A stretch of 64,000 nt of DNA, from contig DASXMJ010000011.1 of the NCBI GenBank assembly GCA_036495685.1, positions 1 to 64,000 of the forward strand, in the 5' to 3' direction. The position numbers were made by a program, and so were the translations under genes. How positions within the stretch are numbered: position 1 is the first letter of the stretch; every line of letters starts with the position of its first letter. The stretch is from Candidatus Binataceae bacterium. Lineage in GTDB: Bacteria; Desulfobacterota; Binatia; Binatales; Binataceae. Of the stretch, positions 43,678 through 52,267 are shown piece after piece. A model generated the notes under the pieces. It was not told the DNA's origin. It saw only the letters and a list, made by a program, of their open reading frames with translations, and did no database searches.

Positions 43678-44895
43678 TCAGAATATCACGTTTTCCTTCT
43701 TGAGCTGTTCGACCTCGGTAGCCGAGAGGCCGAGCATGCCTGAGAAGACCTCGTCGTTGTTTTGGCCCAGGACCGGAGCCGCACAGCGAAGCGCTCCTGG
43801 CGTTCGGCTCAGCCGATGCTGCAGTCCCTCATACGGAGAAGGCCCCATCGCCTGGTGATCGAGCCAGTGCCAGAAATCGAAGGCTTCGAGATTCTCGTCC
43901 TGATGCAGGTCCATGCAATTCTGCACCGGATAAGCAGCCACGCCCGCGGCCTGAAGCTGGTCCGTCAGCTCCTTCGCGTCCCGGGTCCGCGTGAGCGTGG
44001 TTACGAATTCATCCACCGCATTCGCGTTCGCGATCCGGCTCTGTCTGGTCTGAAAGCGCGAATCACTGCCATCCCCGTGCAGCACGGTCAACAGCGACGA
44101 CCACCCGGCATCGTCGACCACCGCGATCGCGACCCAGCGCTCGTTGCCATCTTCATCGGCACAGCGGTATGCACCATGCGGCGCGTAACGTTCCGAAGCA
44201 TTCCCGCGCGCACCGATCACGCGCCCGGTCGCGAAGTAGTCGATTAACGCGGGGGCAAGATTGTGCAGCGCCGCCTCGTACTGCGACATGTCGATGTATT
44301 GACCTTTGCCGGTGCGCCGGCGGTAGTCGAGCGCTGCCAGCAGAGCCGTCGCCGAAAAGCGTGGCGCGATGAAGTCGCTGTACGCGCCGTACGGTGGGCA
44401 CGGCGAATCTTGGTCGTAGCCGGAGATATAGTAGAAGCCGGAGAGCGCGGCCATCAGCTGCCCAAACCCCGGATACATCGCGTTCGGACCCGTCTGTCCC
44501 TGCATGCAGGTCGAAAGCATGATTAGTTGCGGATTGATCTGCCGCAGGTGATCGTAGTCGAGTTCCCACTTGCGCATCGCTTTGGGCGTGAAGCTTTCGG
44601 CGACGATATCGGCCCACGGGACCAGCTTCTTCACCAGCTCGCGCGCGCGCGGTTTGCTCAAATCGAGAGTGATGCCTTTCTTGGAGGTGTTGTAGCTGGC
44701 GAAGAATTGGCTTCCGTTCGGATCGGGGCGGGCATCCTTCCACGGGGGAGCGAGTCGCAGCACGTCGAGCCGCGCGGCCGATTCGATGCGAATCACCTCG
44801 GCGCCGTTGTCGGCCAAGTACTTGGTCGTGATGGGCGCGACCCCGACCCATGAAAAGTCGAGAACCTTTACCCCTTCAAGTGCGAAGCGGCCCAT
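43678..44895 (-). CDS. CaiB/BaiF-family CoA-transferase (subunit A)
   Basis: This 405-residue class III CoA-transferase moves CoA between carboxylic acids. The N-terminal LEGVKVLDFSWVGVAPITTKYLADNGAEVIRIES is typical, as are NTSKKGITLDLSKPRARELVKKLV and ADIVAESFTPKAM. It begins 1 nt after the next gene's stop, so the two CaiB genes are tightly paired and probably form a heteromer, as in BbsEF-type enzymes. The acyl substrate is not determined. Confidence 0.88.
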   Translation of the reverse strand: MGRFALEGVKVLDFSWVGVAPITTKYLADNGAEVIRIESAARLDVLRLAPPWKDARPDPNGSQFFASYNTSKKGITLDLSKPRARELVKKLVPWADIVAESFTPKAMRKWELDYDHLRQINPQLIMLSTCMQGQTGPNAMYPGFGQLMAALSGFYYISGYDQDSPCPPYGAYSDFIAPRFSATALLAALDYRRRTGKGQYIDMSQYEAALHNLAPALIDYFATGRVIGARGNASERYAPHGAYRCADEDGNERWVAIAVVDDAGWSSLLTVLHGDGSDSRFQTRQSRIANANAVDEFVTTLTRTRDAKELTDQLQAAGVAAYPVQNCMDLHQDENLEAFDFWHWLDHQAMGPSPYEGLQHRLSRTPGALRCAAPVLGQNNDEVFSGMLGLSATEVEQLKKENVIF

Positions 44896-44896
44896 C

Positions 44897-46156
44897 TCAG
44901 ATGCCTCCCGCGCTGCGCAGGCTTTGCAGGCGAGTTTCGCTCAAGCCCAGCAGACCACCGTAGATCTCTGGGTTGTGCTCGCCGATCCGGGGCGCGCGCT
45001 GATGCGGTCCCACCGGAGTGACACTGAACTTAGCGAAGGCTCCGGGCATGGTGAGCTTGCGGCCCAGCGTGTCATCGTCGATCTCGACGAAATATTCGCG
45101 CGCCTTGAGTTGCTCGTCATGCGCAATGTCCGAAACGTCCGAGCACGGCGCGAGAAGCATGCGCCGCTTCAAGGTGCCCTCGTAAATCTCCCGTTTGGTC
45201 ATGGTCAGGAAAAAGCGCTGGACTCGCTCTTCGAGGTCGTTGATCTCGAAATGATCCTGCTCGGTCATTTTCATGAACATGCCGGGTACCCAGGTCGTCC
45301 AGTCTTTCTTGAGCATCCACTCGGCAGCAAAGCCCTCTTCACCCATCCACTGCACCAGCGCCTTGGTCGATGCGCCGCCCACGGTGCCACCCGCGATCAG
45401 CGTCGACATGTGTCCGTCCTTGCACTTATAGATCATCTTGCGAAGCGTCCCGGCGGAACCGGTATAGACCCCGGTGCGACGGATATGGTCGCCGTGCAGA
45501 ATCGGCATCGCCTGTTCATTCATCAGCGTCCACACGATGCAGGCCTGCATGTCGACGACGATCTTCTGCCCAACGCCGTCCACCTGGCGCGGGTAGTGGG
45601 CGATCATCGATGCTACTGCTGCCTCTCCGCCGGCGTGCAGTCCCGCCTGCGGCAGGCTCATCTGCACCGGGGGCTTTCCTTCCTCGCCCATCATGTACAT
45701 CATGCCGCCGGCCGCCCAGGTGATGATGTCCGCCCACTGGTAGTCACGCGCGGGAGCGCCATCGCCGAAGGGTGTTATCGAGGTGTAGATGAGACGCCGA
45801 GAGCGGCGCGACAACTGCTCGTAGCCGAGACCAATGGAATCGAGGTATCCGACCGGATAGGACTCGACGATAAAGTCGGCCTGTGCCGCGAGGTCGGCCA
45901 CCAGGCCGCGGCCAGCGGCTGACTCCAGATTGGCGGTGACCGATTTCTTTCCCGCGTGGTACGCGATCGCATACAAGCTGCGATCCGGACCGGGACGGTC
46001 CTCCAGGAACGGCGGAATGCTCCGACTCGTGCACCCTCCGGGCGGCTCGACCTTGATGACCTCGGCGCCCATGTCGGCAAAGATCTTGCCGCACAGCGCG
46101 CCCTTCTCGTCGGTCAGATCAAGCATCCGGAACCCTTTAAGCAACTCTGACACCAT
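44897..46156 (-). CDS. CaiB/BaiF-family CoA-transferase (subunit B)
   Basis: This protein of about 419 residues is the second class III CoA-transferase of the pair. It has LLKGFRMLDLTDEKGALCGKIFADMGAEVIKVEPPGG, AYHAGKKSVTANLES and QADFIVESYPVGYLDSIGLGYEQL. ATG 46156 is chosen because the family start motif follows at once; an open frame continues 20 codons upstream. Sequence divergence from its partner suggests different subunit roles. It lies downstream of a CoA-biosynthesis kinase. Confidence 0.87.
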   Translation of the reverse strand: MVSELLKGFRMLDLTDEKGALCGKIFADMGAEVIKVEPPGGCTSRSIPPFLEDRPGPDRSLYAIAYHAGKKSVTANLESAAGRGLVADLAAQADFIVESYPVGYLDSIGLGYEQLSRRSRRLIYTSITPFGDGAPARDYQWADIITWAAGGMMYMMGEEGKPPVQMSLPQAGLHAGGEAAVASMIAHYPRQVDGVGQKIVVDMQACIVWTLMNEQAMPILHGDHIRRTGVYTGSAGTLRKMIYKCKDGHMSTLIAGGTVGGASTKALVQWMGEEGFAAEWMLKKDWTTWVPGMFMKMTEQDHFEINDLEERVQRFFLTMTKREIYEGTLKRRMLLAPCSDVSDIAHDEQLKAREYFVEIDDDTLGRKLTMPGAFAKFSVTPVGPHQRAPRIGEHNPEIYGGLLGLSETRLQSLRSAGGI

Positions 46157-46272
46157 TACAGCTATATCCAATAAACGGCGGTGTGACGGCAACAATTCGG
46201 AGGATCGCGGAGTCACCCGAAGCGGCAGAGATTAGTATGGACTAGAGCGGCGGCGGGATCCGCGGATTGCGG

Positions 46273-47085
46273 CTAACACTTTTGAGCAGCTCGCGCCGCG
46301 CCGATGGCGGTGGCGTAATCGGCGTGCTCGGGGATCAGAAAACGGCGGCCAAAAGGATAGGCCAGCCGCTTGGCTTCCTGCACAAACGTGAACAACCGCG
46401 ATAGCTTGCCGGTCAGAACGATATTTTCCTGGCTGCACGCGCGCGCGCTGGCCATGGCCAAAACTCCGATCGATTCCACGATCATATTCATGATTGCCAG
46501 CGCCTTGTCCTCGGGCGTCGCATCGGCGCCGACCTTGCCGAAATTCGCGGCGGTAGTGCTCGGGTCCAGATCGCCGATCGGTCCACCGGCGATATCGCGC
46601 ACCGTCAGATCGACCCGGCGCAAATCGCCCTTCCTCGCCATCTCCTCCAGGCGTTCGATGGTCACGACTCCGAGCATATGCTTGGCCAAGCCGAGGAGGG
46701 TGCCACCGCCTACTCCCGTGCCGCTGACATGCACTATCTTGTCTGGAGTGACGGACACCATCGCGGTGCCGGTCCCCAGCGAGATCACCAGCGCATGGTC
46801 CTTATCGGCCAGCCAGGTTCCGCCGATACCGATGGCGGTGAACTCGCTGACCTTCAGAACCGGCCGGCCAAAGAGGGTATCTCCCAGGGCCCGTGCCCCC
46901 GCGCCGGTGGCCGCGACGCGCTCGATTTGATCGAGCTGTAACCCGAAGTCAGATGCGAGTTTGCCGAGCGCTCCTGCCGCTGCCGCGATCGGGTCGTTCG
47001 CTTCGATTGTTACAACGTGGATGCTACCGTTTTCCAGAATGACGGCGTCCGTGGTGGAACCGCCAATATCGATCCCGACGATCAT
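46273..47085 (-). CDS. Type II pantothenate kinase (Fumble/CoaW-like)
   Basis: This 270-residue ASKHA-fold kinase begins MIVGIDIGGSTTDAVI (phosphate 1). Also seen are SLGTGTAMVSV (phosphate 2), the family-typical GTGVGGGTLLGLAKHML, and ENIVLTGKLSRLF. Type II pantothenate kinases perform the first step of CoA synthesis; a BadF-type activator is an alternative but lacks its Fe-S cysteines here. Same strand as the two CoA-transferases, with a 116-nt gap. Confidence 0.8.
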   Translation of the reverse strand: MIVGIDIGGSTTDAVILENGSIHVVTIEANDPIAAAAGALGKLASDFGLQLDQIERVAATGAGARALGDTLFGRPVLKVSEFTAIGIGGTWLADKDHALVISLGTGTAMVSVTPDKIVHVSGTGVGGGTLLGLAKHMLGVVTIERLEEMARKGDLRRVDLTVRDIAGGPIGDLDPSTTAANFGKVGADATPEDKALAIMNMIVESIGVLAMASARACSQENIVLTGKLSRLFTFVQEAKRLAYPFGRRFLIPEHADYATAIGAARAAQKC

Positions 47086-47195
47086 AAGTGGTGCCGGCTC
47101 CTGTCCAGCCCGCCCTGAGGCTAGATCAGGACCTTACGCTGCGCAACGGAGCACCCTCGAGCCGTCCCGGGGAAGGGCGCTATGCTAGGGCTTCA

Positions 47196-48581
47196 ATGGC
47201 ACGCCGGAGACCATCTGCCAGCGGAGAGTTGTTCCAACCCCGAACCGCGCTGAACCAGCCGCTGGCCGACCGGATGAGGCCCGCGCGGTTGGAAGAAATA
47301 GTCGGCCAGGAGCACCTGCTTGGTCCGGGAAAGCTCCTGAGCCAGATGGTCGCGGCGCACCGCTTGCATTCGATGATCTTGTGGGGTCCGCCCGGAGCGG
47401 GCAAGACCACCCTGGCAATTGTGCTGGCAGCGCAATCCGGAGCGGTCTTCCGCCGAATGTCGGCGGTGACCGCCGGCATCGCCGACCTGCGCGCGGCAGT
47501 CGAGCAAGCGCGCCTCGATCTGGAGGCGGGCAAGCCGACCGTCCTCTTCATCGATGAGATCCATCGCTGGAACCGCGCTCAGCAGGACGCCTTCCTGCCC
47601 CACGTCGAGAGCGGTCTCATCACCTTGATCGGCGCAACCACCGAAAATCCGTCGTTTGAAGTCATTGCGCCACTGCTCTCGCGCGCCCGCGTTCTGGTAC
47701 TCGATCCGCTCTCCGAAGATGCGATCCGCAGGATTATCCTGCGCGCGCTCAAGGACCCGGATCGCGGCCTGGGCATGACCGGATTCGAACTGGACCCCAG
47801 GGCGATGGATGAATTGTTGCGCTTTGCCGCGGGCGATGCGCGGCGCGCACTGAACACCCTGGAAATCGCGGCGGAACTGACGCACGAGGCCGGAGCGAAA
47901 ATCATCGGCGCGGAGAATGTGCGCGAGGCTGCGCAGCGCAAGGCATTACTCTATGACCGCGCCGGCGACGAGCATTACAACGTAATCTCCGCGTTCATCA
48001 AGAGCATGCGCGGCAGCGACCCGGACGCTGCCCTCTACTGGATGATGCGGATGGTGGAGGCGGGCGAGGACCCACTTTTCATCGCCCGACGCATGGTGAT
48101 CTTCGCGTCCGAGGACGTCGGCAATGCTGACCCGCGCGCGCTCCAAGTTGCGATTTCGGTAAAGGATGCGGTGGACTTTGTTGGCTTGCCCGAGGGAGTG
48201 ATTCCACTCGCACAGGGCGTGACCTATCTGGCAAGTGCCCCCAAATCGAACGCCGCATACGTCGCGATGAACAGGGCGCGCGAAGATGCGGTCGCCGAGC
48301 CGCTGCCGGTGCCGCTGCATTTGCGCAATGCGCCCACCGGACTGATGAAGAAACTCGGCTACGGCCACCAATATCGCTACCCGCATGACGACGAGGGTGC
48401 CATCAACGAGCAGATCTACCTGCCCGAAAAGCTCGCAGACCGCATCTACTATCAGCCATCCGAGCGCGGCTATGAGATCCGAATCCGCGAATGGGTCGCC
48501 CGTGCCCGCCAGGCGCGCGCCAAACTCCGACCAACTCAGCCGCCGAAAACCACCAAGCTCCCGAGATCCCCGCAGGACTGA
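47196..48581 (+). CDS. rarA: Replication-associated recombination protein A (AAA+ ATPase)
   Basis: This 461-residue AAA+ protein of the RarA/MgsA/WRNIP1 family acts at stalled replication forks. Walker A is [13 protein letters not shown], Walker [16 protein letters not shown], sensor 1 [12 protein letters not shown], and arginine-finger region [11 protein letters not shown]. The C-terminal MgsA domain reads [37 protein letters not shown] 47196 begins the family sequence. It diverges from the pantothenate kinase gene. Confidence 0.93.
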   Translation: MARRRPSASGELFQPRTALNQPLADRMRPARLEEIVGQEHLLGPGKLLSQMVAAHRLHSMILWGPPGAGKTTLAIVLAAQSGAVFRRMSAVTAGIADLRAAVEQARLDLEAGKPTVLFIDEIHRWNRAQQDAFLPHVESGLITLIGATTENPSFEVIAPLLSRARVLVLDPLSEDAIRRIILRALKDPDRGLGMTGFELDPRAMDELLRFAAGDARRALNTLEIAAELTHEAGAKIIGAENVREAAQRKALLYDRAGDEHYNVISAFIKSMRGSDPDAALYWMMRMVEAGEDPLFIARRMVIFASEDVGNADPRALQVAISVKDAVDFVGLPEGVIPLAQGVTYLASAPKSNAAYVAMNRAREDAVAEPLPVPLHLRNAPTGLMKKLGYGHQYRYPHDDEGAINEQIYLPEKLADRIYYQPSERGYEIRIREWVARARQARAKLRPTQPPKTTKLPRSPQD

Positions 48582-48711
48582 TCCGCCAGCCGCCCGCGTG
48601 AGGGCGACGATGAGCGCACAAAACTACAAGCCGCACGAGGGAAGCGGAACTTCACCGGTGCGGCTTGGCGGCCGATCCGCGCAGATTCTTAGAGCGGACC
48701 GAACTCAAAAA

Positions 48712-49002
48712 TTATTTCTTCCTGGCACCCAGGACCGAGTCTTTGAGCGCCTTTGCGGCCGTAAACCGCAATCTCGTACGCGCGGGAATCTTGATGGCCT
48801 CACCCGTGGCCGGGTTACGGCCCATGCGTGCCTTGGATTGGCGTTTGCGAAAGATTCCGAGTCCCGCCAGACGCAGGGACCCTTCTTTCTTGAGCTCTCG
48901 CACCACGAGGCTGGTCAGCTCCTCAAGCGCGCTCTTCGCCTGCTTCTTGGTCATACCGACCTTGTCGGCGAGATGGGCTGCTACCTGCGACTGCGTCATC
49001 AT
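48712..49002 (-). CDS. HU/IHF-family DNA-binding protein
   Basis: This 96-residue nucleoid protein has TQSQVAAHLADKVGMTKKQAKSALEELTSLVVRELKKEG followed by LAGLGIFRKRQSKARMGRNPATGEAIKIPARTRLRFTAAKALKD, the beta-arm DNA-binding region of HU. ATGATG at 49002 has AAGGAGGAGG directly upstream. A reading frame extends farther upstream but lacks family similarity. Confidence 0.93.
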   Translation of the reverse strand: MMTQSQVAAHLADKVGMTKKQAKSALEELTSLVVRELKKEGSLRLAGLGIFRKRQSKARMGRNPATGEAIKIPARTRLRFTAAKALKDSVLGARKK

Positions 49003-49253
49003 CCTCCTCCTTATAAGGCCCGGCTGCGCGGGCACGGTGTCAGCGTGACGAACTGATTGGGGTTTTTCAAGTGCGTCAAGCCCAAAGTAGTGCATATTTC
49101 TTAGGAATGGTGCGAGTTTTTGAACAGGCGTTCCTGTTTTCCACACGCGGGCGCGCAATTTTGCAACGCAGTCGCGCGAGAACCTTGCCAAATGCGCTTT
49201 TTTGAGACCGGAGTTGATGCGGGCGGGCTCTCTTCCGGTTGGGGAGCGCGGGT

Positions 49254-49985
49254 TCAGTAACGAACTTCCATCAGATAGAGCCCGCATGCGGGAGCAGGTG
49301 CGGGCGCCGCGGCGCGATCGCGCGAAGTGAGCAGCGCCGCGATGTCACCGCGCGCGATTTTCCCATGCCCCGCATCGACCATCGCCGCGACCATGGTACG
49401 CACCATGTGGCGCAGGAAACTGCTCGCCTCGACGCGATAGCAAAGAACTGCACCCGCGCAGCGCCAATCACTGGTGAGCACGCGCCGGCGGGTCGTCTTC
49501 TCCTCCGACCCCAGCGTGCGGAACGCCGCGAAGTCGTGCTCGCCCACAAACTCGCGCGCCACCGACCGCATCGCCTCAAGATCGAGCGGCCCGCGCACCA
49601 GCCAGGCGTAGTGAAATTCAAACGCGGAACGCGATTCGCGGTTGAGCACCCGATATTCGTAGATGCGCGAGCGGGCGTCACGCCGGGGATCAAAACCGTG
49701 CGGCGCGGCGTCGGCGGCAAGCACCGCGATGTCCGGGGGCAAGAGCGCGTTGAGCGCGCGCTTCAAGTCTGCGGGGTCGAATTCACGTGGCAGCAACGCC
49801 GAGGCGACCTGCCCACGGGCATGGACTCCGCTATCGGTCCGGCCCGCGCCGCTGACTCGAACCGCCACCCCAAAGATTTGCAGCAGGGCCGATTCGACGC
49901 GACCTTGAATCGAGTCCTGGTCTGCCTGCAGTTGCCAACCGGCGTACGCGCTGCCGTCGTACTCGAGCGTGAGCTTTACGCGCAT
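49254..49985 (-). CDS. truA: tRNA pseudouridine(38-40) synthase
   Basis: This 243-residue TruA starts at ATG 49985 within TGATG shared with the preceding gene. LTLEYDGSAYAGWQLQ is the opening strand, and catalytic Asp is in SGAGRTDSGVHARGQVAS. DPRRDARSRIYEYRVLN, FVGEHDFAAFR and FLRHMVRTMVAAM are further family motifs. It modifies the anticodon arm of tRNAs. It is the last gene of leuB-usg-truA. Confidence 0.95.
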   Translation of the reverse strand: MRVKLTLEYDGSAYAGWQLQADQDSIQGRVESALLQIFGVAVRVSGAGRTDSGVHARGQVASALLPREFDPADLKRALNALLPPDIAVLAADAAPHGFDPRRDARSRIYEYRVLNRESRSAFEFHYAWLVRGPLDLEAMRSVAREFVGEHDFAAFRTLGSEEKTTRRRVLTSDWRCAGAVLCYRVEASSFLRHMVRTMVAAMVDAGHGKIARGDIAALLTSRDRAAAPAPAPACGLYLMEVRY

Positions 49986-50959
49986 CAGTTCGCGACCGGA
50001 GTCCTGATCGCGAAGGTTTCCGCGATCCAAACTGCGGTCAGCGCCGCCAGCCGCGGATTGTCAAACGTGCACCAGAGGTCGACCCCTGCGCGGCTTTGCT
50101 CGGCACTGATCTGGATCGCCTCCTGCCCGAGTGCATCGATGATCGAAAGCGGCTGTCCCTCCGCGATTAGCAGTACGCCTGGCATCGCACGCAGCGTTTC
50201 GAGCCACTGCCCCCCGCTCGCTTCGAGCTTGGCCGAGACCGTCAATCCGGTTCCGTGCAGGACGGGGATGGAAACTAGTTGCACCGCCAGCGAAGACAGT
50301 GCCGCCGCCGTCAGCGCGGCCGCCTGCGTCGCGATGCGCTCGGCCAGCGCACGCTCGGTTTCACGGGAAAATGCATTGAAGGCGCGCTGCACCTCCTCTT
50401 CCTCAAGATCGAGGCGGGCCGAGAGCAGGTCGGTGGTCTGATCGACCAGCCGCGCGATCGCTCCCCGCCCGCCCGCCGATGCGCCGGTCAGCACGGACGC
50501 GCTTGCCATCGAGGGTTGCAGCGCATCCAGACACAAGGTCAGCACCTGGGCGGCGGGATGCGGGATGGTAAAATTTCTGGCGCTGCTCAGCTGTGCGATC
50601 TGCGCTCGCGTGGTTACTCCGGGCGCAACCATCGGCGCGCTGCTGGAGGGGTTGCGAGCCGCACCGCTCAGATCAATGAGGAGCGGTCCAGGCGCGGCGC
50701 GCGTAATATCGGCAGCCACACTTTCCGGGACTGCCAGGAAGGCGACGTCAAATGCGGCCAGGTCATCGGCATCGCGCAGCGCCTCGACCAGGTACTCGTC
50801 TTGCTCGGTCTCCAGGGTGCCGGCGGCACCGCTCTGGCTGGCAAACAGGGTCAGCCGTGAGTGCGGAAATCCGCGCGCCGCGATCAGCTCGACAATCTCA
50901 TTGCCCACCGCGCCGGTGGCACCCACCACAGCCACGCTCGGCTCGCTGGTCGTGGACAT
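49985..50959 (-). CDS. Aspartate-semialdehyde dehydrogenase paralogue lacking catalytic residues (Usg-1-like)
   Basis: This 324-residue protein keeps the Asd fold, beginning VAVVGATGAVGNEIVELI (NADP loop) with FLAVPESVA and LLIDLSGAARN. The active-site NPNCST motif is replaced by IPHPAAQV (Ala137 at the Cys position), and the catalytic GHS-type His region reads LHGTGLTVSA. It should therefore not reduce aspartyl phosphate. In Pseudomonas, leuB-asd-usg precede truA, and Usg-1 is a similar inactive Asd paralogue. The position here between leuB and truA fits that identity. TGATG overlaps on both sides show tight coupling. Confidence 0.82.
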   Translation of the reverse strand: MSTTSEPSVAVVGATGAVGNEIVELIAARGFPHSRLTLFASQSGAAGTLETEQDEYLVEALRDADDLAAFDVAFLAVPESVAADITRAAPGPLLIDLSGAARNPSSSAPMVAPGVTTRAQIAQLSSARNFTIPHPAAQVLTLCLDALQPSMASASVLTGASAGGRGAIARLVDQTTDLLSARLDLEEEEVQRAFNAFSRETERALAERIATQAAALTAAALSSLAVQLVSIPVLHGTGLTVSAKLEASGGQWLETLRAMPGVLLIAEGQPLSIIDALGQEAIQISAEQSRAGVDLWCTFDNPRLAALTAVWIAETFAIRTPVAN

Positions 50960-52062
50960 CAGCTCTCCGCGGGCTCGAGTTTTTCCCGCACCAGCCGGCC
51001 CATCGCCTTGCACCCGATGAACTTGGTGCCGGCCCCGCCGAGATCGCGAGTGCGATGTCCCTCCTTGAGGACGGCGTCGACAGCCTGCGTGATCAGTTCC
51101 GCTTCGGCGCGCAGACCCAGCGAATGCTCAAGCAACATCGCAGCGGAAAGAATCGCGGCCAGGGGGTTGGCTTCGTCGCGGCCCGCGATGTCCGGCGCGC
51201 TGCCGTGGATTGGCTCGAATAGTCCGACCCGGAAGCCGGCGCTGTTGAGTTCCTCGCCCAGCGATGCCGACGGCAGCAGGCCCATCGATCCTGCGAGGAC
51301 CGACGCTTCGTCGGTCAGGATGTCACCGAACATATTTTCGGTGACGATCACGTCGAAATCTCTTGGACGGCGAATCAGGTGCATCGCCATGGAATCGACC
51401 AGTTGGCTCTCAAACGCGACGTCCTTGTACTGGTTGCTCAATTCCAGTGCGACCTCGCGCCATAGGCGCGACGAAGACATCACGTTCGCCTTGTCAACCG
51501 AGGTCAGTTTCTTGCGACGCTCGCGCGCCAGCTCGAACCCGAAGCGTAGCACGCGTGCGATTTCATGCTCGTTGTAGAAGCAGGTGTCGACCGCTTCGCG
51601 CCCATCCTTGCCTCGGCGCTTTTCGCTCGGCTGTCCGTAGTAGATCCCGCCGGTCAGCTCGCGAATTACCACCAGGTCGACGCCGTTGATCAGCTCGGGC
51701 TTGAGCGGCGACGATCCCAGCAATTCCTTGACCGCGCGCACCGGACGCAGGTTCGCGAAGAGCCCCAGTGCCTTGCGCAATCCGAGCAGCGCTTGCTCGG
51801 GACGCTGGTTGGCGTTGGGGTTGTCCCATTTTGGACCCCCCACCGCGCCCAGCAAGATGGCATCGGCATCCTGCGCGTGCTTGAGCACCTCGTCGGGCAA
51901 AGGAGTCCCGTGAGCATCGATAGCGTGGCCGCCGATCACGCCATCTTTGAATTCCAGATCGATCGCCGCTTCGCGCGCCACGGTCTTTAGGACCTGCAGC
52001 GCCTCGCCGACGACCTCGGGGCCAATGCCGTCACCCTTCAGAACTAGAATTTTGTAGGCCAT
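50959..52062 (-). CDS. leuB: 3-isopropylmalate dehydrogenase
   Basis: This 367-residue enzyme performs oxidative decarboxylation of 3-isopropylmalate in leucine synthesis. ILVLKGDGIGPEV opens the protein. LLGAVGGPKWDN, ELTGGIYYGQP and the metal-site segment EVALELSNQYKDVAFESQLVDSMAMHLI are conserved, as is VTENMFGDILTDEASVLAGSMGLLPSASLG with the NAD-binding HGSAPDIAGRDEANPLA. It follows leuA after a 205-nt gap in which I see no supported gene. It is translationally coupled to the Usg-like gene. Confidence 0.97.
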   Translation of the reverse strand: MAYKILVLKGDGIGPEVVGEALQVLKTVAREAAIDLEFKDGVIGGHAIDAHGTPLPDEVLKHAQDADAILLGAVGGPKWDNPNANQRPEQALLGLRKALGLFANLRPVRAVKELLGSSPLKPELINGVDLVVIRELTGGIYYGQPSEKRRGKDGREAVDTCFYNEHEIARVLRFGFELARERRKKLTSVDKANVMSSSRLWREVALELSNQYKDVAFESQLVDSMAMHLIRRPRDFDVIVTENMFGDILTDEASVLAGSMGLLPSASLGEELNSAGFRVGLFEPIHGSAPDIAGRDEANPLAAILSAAMLLEHSLGLRAEAELITQAVDAVLKEGHRTRDLGGAGTKFIGCKAMGRLVREKLEPAES

Positions 52063-52267
52063 TTACGAGCCGCAGAGCGATTTTGAGACAGTTGCAGACC
52101 GGTGCTGGGGATAGGGTTGCCTGTGCAGTTTCTATTCGAATTCGCGGCGCACTCACGGCGTACGACGGGCACCAGCCGCCGTTGGAGCATGCGCCAGATC
52201 ATCCAACGTGCCTAGCACTTAGCCGAAGTCAGGTTGCGCGGCAAGTCCCCCGATTACCCACCGATGT

